Assembly (NCBI GenBank): GCA_016490735.1 | Contig: JAEMWC010000616.1 | Coordinates: 477,805-541,804 of the forward strand | Length of the DNA stretch: 64,000 nucleotides | Direction of reading: 5' to 3' | DNA from: Pachyseris speciosa | Lineage: Eukaryota; Cnidaria; Anthozoa; Scleractinia; Pachyseridae | Shown here: positions 22,672 to 34,454 of the stretch, piece by piece | How the letters are laid out: each line of letters starts with the position of its first letter | Numbering within the stretch: the stretch's first letter is position 1 | Made by a program: the position numbers and the translations under genes | Notes under the pieces: model-generated | Seen by the model: the letters and a program-made list of their open reading frames with translations, nothing else | What the model was told of the DNA's origin: nothing | The model's database searches: none

Positions 22672-25600
22672 CTCGGCTATACGTGCGTCTATGAAAAACT
22701 TTGTAAACACGCGTTTATAATGTGTAGGCCACTGATTAATGTTTTGAAATGTTCCGCGTTCGCTTGCCAGCTGAAAGAAGTGCTTCAAGCTGCCAGTTCA
22801 TATGATCTGTCACTCCTACGCTAAGTTGCATTTAATCGTCTAAAAGGGGAAATTTAAATCATACGCTAAAAATTCCCACTAATCAACATCCTTTCTCGAA
22901 ACCGGAAGCGGATGTTCATGCTTCAAGGTACACCGGAAATCGTAATTTTACAGGCGTGTCGAGTAAGTGCGAAGCGACGGCGGTCAAGATATACTTTATA
23001 AGGACTTAAATTTTCCCCTACAGTTAGTCTTGGGACATAACATTATTATTTAATTTCTTTTGCGAGTCATTTTTACAAAGACAGTATCAAAAGCACGTGC
23101 CTGTTCCTCTTAATTCTGAAAAATTAATACATAAATTTAATCGTACACGGTTTTTTGCAGTGGTTTTCACAACATAAAATTGTTCAATTTCCAAGGCAGA
23201 CAACTTAGGACTTACGTCTGGGAAGTCCAATTTTCATCGCTTATAAAGACTTCACTTATTTCCCACGCTACACCTGTGGTGTGGGAGGTTAAAGAAGAGG
23301 GGGACATTAAGCAGTGGGGTCTTCCTTATAATACTTTTGACAGTCTTCTATCAATGCGAGTAAGATACTAAATAAATTGTCCCAATATTCTGGTCAGACG
23401 ATTCAAAAGTTACTTTCAATAGGAGCTGAAAAAGACTGAAAATGGAAACTATCGCAATCAGGACTGAAATAGGTGCCTGCACCTACCTGGATAAGGAATT
23501 AGTAAAATATATCCTGAAAATAGCATTAGTGTCTGAGCCGTCGTTAGTACCCCAAATAATGCCCCTCCCCCCTCCCCTTCCCGACCTCTTCTCGAACTCC
23601 AGTGGGTGTACCCTTGGGCATGCCATCAAACACATCTGTTGCACCTCCCCAGGAAACCATCGATTAGCTACAGCCAGATCATTGACGAAGTGAACCACAT
23701 GGGTGATTACTGTCAGTAGGCATATCAGAATAATGGTGATTGTTTTGACGAATTTTCAACATCAGTCGTCCTCAAGCTCAGCTCTTTGAAGTAAAATTTT
23801 TCCGGATGTCGTTTAGCAAACCCGTTCATAATCCGGCAAAGTCTCGAATCTCCCTACTACCCCACATGAGGCCCCTCGGCTAAACCGATGAAAAACTTTA
23901 CCGGTTTCATGACGTAAGCACATATACACGAAAGAGATTTGAAGACAGTGGCACAACACAAGCTAAAGGTGAGTGTTGCCAGTGGTTGTCTTAGGTTCTT
24001 CCAACCTCTTCCGATTACACTGTATCACAGAAAGAATTGCAGAAAATTTCAGGTCGATCCGACATTATCTCTCGAGGATCTTGGTCCTTTTTTAAGTGTT
24101 CACACCACAACCGTACTGTGCTCGAGTCAGTGTAAACGGTTCCATTTCCACTAATCAGACCGGAAGTCAAATAAAATTACAAAGCATTGCTTAAAACAAC
24201 AAAATATTCAGCCACCAAAATAACGTCACAGGAAATGTTTCTTTGTAAAAAAAAATTCCCCCAACATACAACGTCTTCACCTTTCGTAAAACCCCTTTAT
24301 TTTTCTCTTGCATTGTAAACATGAGGGCTGGAAAAATTTGTAATTTGTCTGAAACTTTTTAAAAGCTTCAGTCGTGGTTTGATCAAACTCAGTCGTCCAG
24401 AGCAGAACAAAACACGCAATTATCAGCCTCCCTCAACAATGACGTCACAGGAAGGACAGCTTGATTAGTGGGGCACCCCCGAGCCTCATTTTGGTCACAC
24501 TATCTGCTCCGTCACAAAACTGATATGAAATACATTACACGGTCATCGCTAAAGAATGAACCGGACGGGAAAATAAACACTGAATAAGACACAGAAGGCA
24601 GAAAGAGTAGTGGAAAAATTAAAACAACTCAAAACAGTCATAACTTTTGCTTAGCTCTCAGTCCTCCAAAGAAGGCTCTCACTGAGTCCTCACAGGACTT
24701 GGAGCAAGTGGTCAGTGATGTGTGAAGCTAATAAGGTTTTAGTGGAAGATAAGTGGCCTGGAAATTTTTTGTACTACAGATTGATTAATGCCATTGAATA
24801 TTTCATTGACATCTTTACCTTACAACTAAAATAGCGAGAATAATACATTTTTGTAACGTCATCGCGAAAGTATGAAACTGGCAGACACGAGGCTGGTGTT
24901 GGGCAGCAAATAAATTGACATTAGCTAAATATCAATCGCGAAATTCTACCTTTCCTAACAGAAATACTATGAAAATGTCTGAACGAATTCTTCGCATACC
25001 CAGTTCCCGATCGAAGGCGGCCTTCGATCTGGATCAGGTAAGCCAATAATTCAGTTTCAATAATGACTGGCGTCTTATGGAACTTTGGAATCATGGGGTG
25101 GGTCACTTGATTAACTCTGTAACACTGATTAATTGAAAGAATTAAAACCAACTACTGGCTTTCAGTAACTGTACATTTTCATGATATATAGGGTGAAGGG
25201 CTTTTTACTTACTATATTCTCTGTGCATCGTTGCAACTAAATTAACACATCTTTAATCTAAGCGCTACGTGTCAGCTGACATGTGTAATGAAATAGTTGT
25301 AGTCAGGGGCCCATCCGTGGGTTCCTGTTAGCTGTCACGGTAAGTTACAATTACGTCATGGTGAAAAAGGTGCGGCAGTTTCGACCAGCTTGCTGAACTG
25401 AATCTTCTACTTCACAGTCTTTATCCTTGGCGGGGAATTTGCAGTTTCGCTCTCATGTACTTTCGAAAGTCATGATGTAAGGAGAGAATCCAAACGCAAC
25501 AAGCTTTACAATAAAATACTGTTCAAATAGTCAAATGAAGGCAACAGCCAGTGGCCAGCCTGAAGCCTTCTCTTTTTTATTTCAATTCATTGTCCATACT

Positions 25601-26475
25601 TTGAGTTGCTATAATACCATAACTAAGTATTTTGTACTTGCCAGAGGACCTAATTATGCTAATGAACTTTCAAACGTACATTCCATGCATAGTTATACTG
25701 TGATAGAAGAGCATAATATATTTTCGAATCTTTTTATCGCTTAATGTTTCGAAAGAAGAGTTTATCGGCTCACTAAAAAAAATGAAGAAACTGGTATCTT
25801 GTTTTAACCCTTTCAATGTACGAGGACACTTTAGCGCTGTTATTCTGCAGGGGAAGGTGGTTCCAGGAGCCCATGGGCTCCTGGTGATTCTTAGTGTTCA
25901 TGCTGTGGACGAAATCCTGAAGGGTGACCACTCATATATAGGCTACCCAGAAGTACTTTTGGATGATGTTATCTGTTTCTCGAGCATGCCAAAAAATGAA
26001 ATTGTGGTCAGTTTCGTGAGGGCAAGGGTGTATAGCTGGGTGTGTTACTTCTCACAAAAGGAAAAAGGTGAATTATTTAGCGTGGGCGAGATAAATAACG
26101 TGTGACAATTATTCACCACGTGACCATTTTTTTGTTCCGCCTTTAATTTCAAAGTACTTCGGGAGCACATGAAAAGTTGTAATTTTGTTTGGGACTTGAT
26201 TATGATTTAGCAAATGCAATAAAATGTTGATCTTGGTTTTTTGCTCAAAAAGGAATGTATTGTTTTCAACTGCAAAAGGTAAAAACTAGAAATCAATTCG
26301 ACCAAAATACATGTAATCTGATCGTGAGGAACTTTCAAACCGGAATTAAAATTACTCAAGAAGAGCGCAGGTCGGCTCGAAAGCAAAGTATTGCTGCTAC
26401 GAGGCTACAAAGTGGAAAATGAATCAAGCTACCGTGAACTGTCAGTTTTCGCGGGGGATTCCTTTATTCTATTGA
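22672..26475. other. Noncoding region between divergent TLC and RFXAP genes
   Basis: No coding gene recognised. The frames at 23442-23693 and 25782-26105 lack any motif. The stretch near 25850-26030 resembles the minisatellite family at 3000-3355. The TLC promoter should lie just right of 22800. Confidence 0.55.
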
Positions 26476-26525
26476 CCGGAAGTGTTATCAACCAGCCTCG
26501 TTCCTGGCATGAATCCGACTTCCGG
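26476..26525. promoter_or_regulatory. Paired ETS-type sites, candidate RFXAP promoter
   Basis: CCGGAAGT at 26476-26483 and ACTTCCGG at 26518-26525 form an inverted pair, followed by AGCGGGAAACG near 26544. They lie about 540-590 bp before the RFXAP start. ETS sites are common in promoters of widely expressed animal genes. This is a motif match only. Confidence 0.35.
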
Positions 26526-27064
26526 TTTATTTGTTGTCATTTTAGCGGGAAACGATCACAACCATTGCGCGCAGCGTTCAAAAAATCATCAGTTTTCATG
26601 TTGTCTGTCGTTCTGTATTATTCTTTTCGGCTCCTTGCTCTTGTTTTCGAACGAATCGAGATCGCTTCGAATGCAAAAGGAATTTCGGGAGAAAAATCAA
26701 CAAAAAATTTTCGAACTAATCAAAGTGTTTTGTTTGAAACGAGGCAATTTCATTCATTCATTTGCATGAAAAAGTTCAGCTCTTTTGTTGAGTGCGAGCT
26801 CGAAAATCTGGAGCCTCTCCCCATGCAAATAGGATTTTATTTTGCGTTCCTTAAACCGAGAAATTAGCTGCAGAGATTGAAAGACTTTTTTGGCCTTTGA
26901 TCGTGTTTGAACACTTCTGCTTTCGCCGTCTCCAGATAGCTTTGCTCGGAGACTTTAAACATGGGAAGGATGTTCTGATTCATTCGCACCACGTGTTGAT
27001 AACAGTGCGTTCAAAGCACTTCGAGATCTACAGATTTCACGGAACACAGGGCCATTTTTGAACC

Positions 27065-30000
27065 ATGGAAAGTGCAGTGCTGGATCTAGCGCGGAAAACC
27101 TCTAAAAAATGCCAAATTGAAGGATGCCACGAGATCACGGTCGGCTCAAGAACTGCTTTGTGTCGCAAGCACCGCAACAATAAATACAAGCAGAATTATA
27201 ACAAGAAAAAGAAAAGGAAGGCGCATAGTCCAGATGTAAGTATAGATACATTGATCGCGATTCTTTAGGGTAATCGATTATGAAGTGTGCTTCTCTTGTG
27301 GGGAAGTTTATTTCGATAAAAAGGTACATTTTTCGTCCCTTAACGCGTCACGTTCAACACAAGTCACATGTCTTTGTCAAGGACATTTCCATTTTTCCTA
27401 TACCATTGTTTTGACACTCATAAGCATTTTGTCCTTTCAATTCAAAGCCGGTATTTAACAGGTTTTTATTTCAAAACATTAAAAGGCATTTATATCTTCT
27501 TCACGTTTGTTTAAGGAGAGGTTTTTGAGGTCCAGATCGTGGAATACTGAAATAATATCCTGTCTTATATCTGCTGTGTTGGCTTGCTTGTTTGGAATTT
27601 ACTTGAAGTATGATTTTTATCACGTCTATTTATTTTAACGTTGCAATGTTTGGTTTTTACAAGTCAAGAATCGGTTAGATTAAAATGAGAGATTAACGCA
27701 TTTGATATTTATGGCGATAATCGCTAGCTAGGACATATGTTTCCCTTTCGTTCACTCTGTCATTGAAATAATTAACATAAATAAGATTACTTCGTTGCCA
27801 GTTGTAGAGTAAATGACTTTTTCACATCTGCCATTAATGACGAAATAAAATATGGTGAGGTTAATGGTCCCAGGCTTTTTATAAAACATACGTTAATGTG
27901 TATTTTTATGGGGTAATTTTAAACTAAAAGTGTTTTTATGCATTTTTGTTATGAGGGGGTGGAGGCAAGGAAATCACCTTTGGAATATTTCTCCTACCTG
28001 AGTACAATAGCAAATTGTTGTACTCTTCGATTCTCCGATGATTTGTTCTGATAATCTTCATTAGAGAAATTTTTTTATTTCTTCATGAAATGTTGCAATG
28101 GTTAGGGTGCATATTGAACGTTACGTTGGCCAGCACCCTGAGCATCAGATCGAGGGACAATGAGGCAGCAACCTGCTCTGGGTAAAATGCATGAACATTT
28201 TGCAACATACTTCTAAAGTAAATAATATTGAACTTGAAAATTTTACTCATGAGAAAATGTAAAGCAATGCCCAATCCCTCAATTTATTTCTCACATTTTT
28301 TCTGTAATTTCTCTTTTTTTTACCAACCTACATTAATCAGAGGCCATGCAATGAGAAACAAAGCATTTTGTAGATGTACATAGTTGGTGGAACTTAGAAG
28401 ACAGAATGTATTCATTACAGGAACTGGATCATTCAAGGTGTTATGATATAACACCTGATCTTGAGCTCTCAAAAATGTTAGAATTATTTTTTAAAGGTTT
28501 AAAATACTCTTTGTTTAGGAAATGCCAAGTGACTCTATTGAGAATCAACTTGCAGAGGAGAAGTGTCTGATGGAACAAAAGTACGCCAGTATGTTGCAGC
28601 AAGTTTTGGCTCAAAAACGACTGGTAAGGATTTGTGGAATATGTGCAGAGCCAAGATCTGTCATACATATACTGAATGGTCTCAACTAAAATTAACATCA
28701 CCAAGGAACATTCTTGCAAAGCTCAAGACAAAACAGTGATTTTGCAAAGAAGAATATCCTGTACCCTTGCTTGAAAGATTTTTAAGTCTGGGACTACCAC
28801 CACCCCTCTGGAAATTGCTAACTATATACTTTCCCTTTGACTTCTGACATCCCCCTTCCCCACCCCCATCCTGCTGTCCCCTCCTGCATAGAATTTCTGA
28901 TGACCTTTTATGAGGTGTATCGATGTTTTCTTATGTCACTTTTATGGCTTTTGTGAGAGCACAACACAGACCAGGGATGATTTGGGACTGGTGGGGGACT
29001 CCCATTTGATAGGGCAGAGATGCTCATTAGGAAATGGGAATTGAATGCGTTAAGGCAAGCAATGTAAGCGCAATTCTTGCCATGAAGTACAACTGTAAGG
29101 TTACTGTGCTTGAATTATAAAATCATTGTATAAATCTTTAGTTCTTCATTCGCATATAACCATAAGTGACGTACACAAGGCTGCTGCCCAAGAAAACTGT
29201 AACAGAGCCCACAAGGTTAAAAACTAAGAAGAAAGGAGCCCAACCTGTGAAATACTAGGCACTACAGCAGAAGAAAGCTGTTAATGTCAAAATTGTCATT
29301 TGCATGTGACATTTCAAGTGCTTTGTCTCAGGCCTGTTTCAAATGTCATGCCGTGCTTAGCTGGCTCAACTGTTGCATGACTGCAGCACGACTTGGTTTC
29401 AGACGTCGAATTTAATTCCGTCAAATAAAAAGCTGTTGCCCAATCTCGTACCCAGAATTTTCAGTTGCCGTAATCAAATCATTAACCAGCCACTGGACAA
29501 AGCAAATCCAAAATGTTAATTTATGAATTGAATTTGACACGGCAGTAGCACAACTTGGTTTCAAACGTCGTGCTTAAGTCGAATTTAATTTGATTAATTG
29601 AGTTCGACATGGCAGTAGCACAACGTTTGAAACGAGCCTCATCCTCAGGCTGAAGTTATCCTAGACTACTTTATTCAGATTATTCTTTCACAATGTTTTG
29701 CTTTCTTTCAATTCAAAAAATCAAAACTATTAATTACAACTGTAGCTGCTTGATGGCAGATGTAAATTATTCCAATTCTGTTAACCCTTTTGTTAGGAAT
29801 TATTACAATCTGAGAATGTCATCCAGGTGTTAAGAGCTCATCAGCAAAAAGTGAAACAAGATAAAATCAAAGAAATTCAAGAAAGAAAACTTAAGAAAGA
29901 ACAAGAACCCACAGAGAGTACAGACCAAGGTAATGTGTGACTACTACTACTACCACTACCAATAATAACACATATATAGTGCCATGTTACTAACTGCCCT

Positions 30001-33000
30001 ATGGTGATTTACAATTGAAGGGCTGAGGGCATAACCGACCCAAATGACTTTTAGGGCCTTTTTTGTAAACGCCTTTTCTAGAAAAACAATGGAAAATGGT
30101 CCAAAAAAATTATGGGGCAATTTTGTTCTATTGAATCAAAGGCCACATGCAAACATTCAGCTGATTTGGACCAAAAAAGAAAAAAGCCCTAAAAGTCATT
30201 TGGGTCGGTTATGCCCTCAGCCCTTCAATTCTACAATAAAAATTAATTAAAATAAATAAAAAATATATATAAAATTACAAAAAAGCTTGTCTGAAAAGAT
30301 GAGTCTTTACATTTTTTCTTCTATTTGTTTCATCTAAAGAAACCAATGGTAGTTCAAAAATTAATCTTTAATACTATGGTTCAACATGCATATTCTTCTT
30401 GCTGCACTTTGAATATTTCTTGTGGTTCCATTGGGAGAGTTTTTAAAAATGTAAATAATAATAATAATCACTTTATTTAAGTCTCAAATCTATCTAGCTG
30501 AGCACAGATGCTCTATTAATTGGGGAGACTAAATCAAATCAACCCTAAATAAATCAAATCAAATCAAATGTTGGTTTTTGGGGAGAGGGGAAAACCAGAG
30601 TACCCGGAGAAAAACCTCTCGGAGCAGAGTAGAGAACCAACAAACTCAGCCCACTTATGACGCCGAGTCCGGGAATCGAACCCGGGCCACATTGGTAGAA
30701 GGCGAGCGCTCTCACCACTACGCCAACCCTGCTCCCTGGAAGGAAGTTTGTCTTAGATGATCAATTCCTCTACCTGTGTATTTGATCAAGTTGTGATATT
30801 TCTATTCACTTGGGAATTGGGGAGTGAGGAGGTGTGGGTGTTTAGGATCTTTAAACAGTTCACAATGTCTAGAATGCTTTTTAAAACAGACACTGAGATA
30901 AGTGTCAGGTGCAGGCAGTTAATCAAAATAACACTATAATTCTACTATGGAAATGCACAATCATATGTTTATGCCCATAGAATGAAACCAATCAGAAAAA
31001 AGAGATTATAAGTAGCACAATACAACAATACAAACTAAAACAAGCAAGATCTGTTTCTGGTTCTAGTTAGCCTCCTTCGCAGACGTCTTAGGGCTCGCCA
31101 CGCATTCCTTGCCCACGAACATCTGCTGAACTGAACTGCCACTTCTGTTCGCTGGCAGTTAACCTTTGTTTTGAAGAAACCAATAACGAGCTGCGTAAGA
31201 ATGGAAATCAACACCCGATTCACATGCATCGTCTGTGAAAATAATCGCGGGGTCGAAGTCCTACTTTCCATAAATTGGAAAACGAACTATGATTGGCTCA
31301 CTGCCGCGAACGGAAGTGGTAGTTCAGTTCAGCAGACGTTCGTGGGCAAGGAACGTGTGACAAGCCCAAAGACGTCTGCGAAGGAGGCTAGGTTCTAGTG
31401 TGCTTGCTTGTCTCCTTGAGCATTAGATCAAGTGAACTTGAATGAATGATGACCTCTTTTTACACAAAAGATTGGTGCCATTGAGAGACTTTCAGCTGAT
31501 GTCTGCCCCATAAAAATTTGATGACCTAAAAACAAATATGAATGAAACTCCCTCCCAAACAGGGCCTCATTTACTGCTGGCCAGGCCTTGTGCTGTCATC
31601 TTAACTACCAACTGTTGCATTTCCAGGGTCTGTGCCATCTAAAATGGCCTCTGATGCTTCCTCTAAATCCATTAAGGATGGCAACTCCAATAAATCAAAT
31701 TTCAGAGCAACAAAAACTGCCAAGAAGCCTCAACACAGCAAGAAGAGCCCAGCAAAGGCTGTAGCGCTGAAGAACGTCCAGATAGGAAATAATCTCACTT
31801 TTTCAGGAAACATGGGATTGATCCCAAAGCCACTGCTTCCCTCCTCAGATTTAGCAACAAAGAGGTTGTATGCAGGAGTTAGTATTGCACCTTCTGCATG
31901 GACTAATAGTGATTGTTATGTTGGACAAAATCTTCTGGCTCCCAAAGTCCCTGCACAGCAAGCAGCACCTATGCGTTCTTTGACCATGAGTACTCAACAT
32001 GTACCTATAAAGATTGATTCTGTATGTAGTTATCAGCAAAACACTTTGAGTGGTGTCAGCCAGTCTGGTGGTTATGCAAACATTTGCATTGAGTCTGTGA
32101 AAGACCTCTCGCTTGGCCCTTCTGGAAAGGTAGCTACTACTGTCATAACCTCACCCAGTCTAAACTCCAAGACAGCGCAAAATGTTCACGCCAGACTGCT
32201 GCAAAATGTGCCACCTTATCAAATGATTAAAAAAGGAAGCCTACCAAGAGGAAACATTACTTCCCAAGAGGATCGTACCAGGCAGTCTTTTCAAAGTTTG
32301 ACTGCATCTTGTACATCAGCTCTTGCGACAACTGGAGGCAACCTTGTGACCGCTATGGCAGTAGCTCAACAAAGTGAAATTACTATGGCTCTTTCGAACT
32401 ATAGCCAGGCAATGTCATTGTCCAATGGTCATATTACAACTTCAGGGACATTTACACAGGTTTCTCAAACAAATCAGGTAAAATTGTGAGAAACTACTGA
32501 AACTGCAGTGCTGAGAGCATAACCGACCTATGTCTTATAATTTTAGGGTTTTTTTTTATTTTGCTCAGATTTGTCCAAATTTTTGCATGTGAGCTGCAAT
32601 TCTATTGAAGAACTTTGTCCGGTGTTTTTTTTTTTTTTTTCACCATTATTGTTTCATTTTCAAGAAATAACTTAAGCAAAAAAACTGCATTTTTCCTTGT
32701 GTACACAAAGAAATCAATATTGCACGAGAGTAGTTTGCAAATTACATTACATCCTCTTTCAATCAAATTGCAGTTCACATGCTAAAATTTGGACAAATCT
32801 AAGCAAAATCTAAGAATAAACTAAAATTCGACATAGGTTGGTTATGCTCTCAGCCCTTCAACTAAAAAATAATTATTTATTATTTTCATTTGACAGTTAG
32901 ATCTCTTTGAGAACCATTCCTTTAATTAAGAGACCCTAAGTAAAAATTAATTCTGACATTAAAAAATTCATCTGTCAGGTAAACCCTCTCTTTTATACTT

Positions 33001-34420
33001 TCTGATAGTTTACATGTAAAGAAACCTGAAAAATGTTAAAAAAACGGGGAGAAGGGAAGTCATCATTGGTAAGATGACTAGTCACTTGCACAAACTTTGT
33101 CATTTTTTGTAGGTTTTGGTGCTCCGTGCTCTGGTACCACTATAAAGATTCTTATAACAGGGGGGAGGGGGGGGGGGGTTACTTGGGTAAATTTTTGCTG
33201 GGTACAGTATGTGCCGCTGGTCTCTCAGAACCCCTACCCCATTATAGTTTATTCTGTGGCCAAATATAGACCCCATCTTAGTCACTTTTGGGCAGATGTA
33301 ATTTTCGTGATCCCAACTTAGTCACTTTCTGTTTAATCTACCTTATAAAGCCTTTTAAGTAAGTCATCCTTAAATGAATTGACACATTTGTTTAACTGAA
33401 GGAATCCAGAAAGAAGAAAAAACATTTTGTAATTGTGAAGATTCCTTTCTACATGTATAACACCAACAATGAATTCTTTTTTGAATGTGATTATTGTAAT
33501 AATATTATATATCACTTTCTTTCTTTTTTTCTTGTAATTGCAGTGAAAATGGAATAAATTAAATTAAAATTTGATCAGAGTTTTCAGGACTCATCCAAAT
33601 CACTTTGTCAATGCTGTGCTCACTGATTTATGACCTCATTTTGGTGACTAGAGGCCCTGCCAAGGGGGGTCCTGTGTCGCTTGTCTGCATTTTACAATCT
33701 CCCATGTCGGTGTTTAAATCGCTAATTCTCGGCCTTGATGTCACTGTCGGAATTTTTCCAGGAATGATGTCTCGTTGGCATTTCCTTTTATGTGCTGTTG
33801 CTACTTTTTGGGCCATGTCACTTGTGGGAATTTACCCTGGCAGGGCCTCTGACTAGGCTGCAAAATCTTTGTGGGGTGTTAGTCCTGGTCTTGGTTCATA
33901 TCCAGCTGATGCTGGAGGATGGAGACAACCTCACAGAGATGGGAGTCATCAGGGTCACTTTGGCTGCCTTTAACACAACCTGCTTATCAAATAAAGTATG
34001 TATGTATGTATGTATGTAAACGTTATCACTTTTTTTTTTATTAAACAGGGTGATATGTCACAAAACTGGCCAAACCAGATGATACCTGAGACAGCAACAG
34101 GAAGACTACAGACTCCTGGTATTCACGACGACTTTCTACTTCAAATGCTTCAGGTAAAATGTCTTAACAAGTTGATAACAAATGGGCACCATTTACATAC
34201 CCTTGCACTGATATTGCAGTGGGTTTGCTATAGCTCAAAGACATTATTATTATTATTATTGTTATTCAAAATTTTTGCCTATGATAGCACATCCGCTAAT
34301 TTTAGGCATTGACTCTGTAGATTTGTTATTCTAGGATTTTTTAATATTTTCTTTATTTCATCAAAATTTTTAGTCTATGATAGTTGTAAATAGGTATAAT
34401 TTTTATTGTTATTAATAAAG

Positions 34421-34454
<34 letters not shown>

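Noticed and set aside
25782..26105. Frame of 107 codons
   Set aside because: It overlaps a degenerate copy of a dispersed minisatellite and has no motif.
26391..26867. Open frame of 158 codons before RFXAP
   Set aside because: Composition is unlike a protein, there is no known motif, and it overlaps the likely RFXAP promoter with ETS sites.
30641..30735. tRNA gene on the minus strand
   Set aside because: A and B boxes are present, but the sequence continues into a SINE body and repeat tail, and the acceptor stem does not pair well. Annotated as a SINE.
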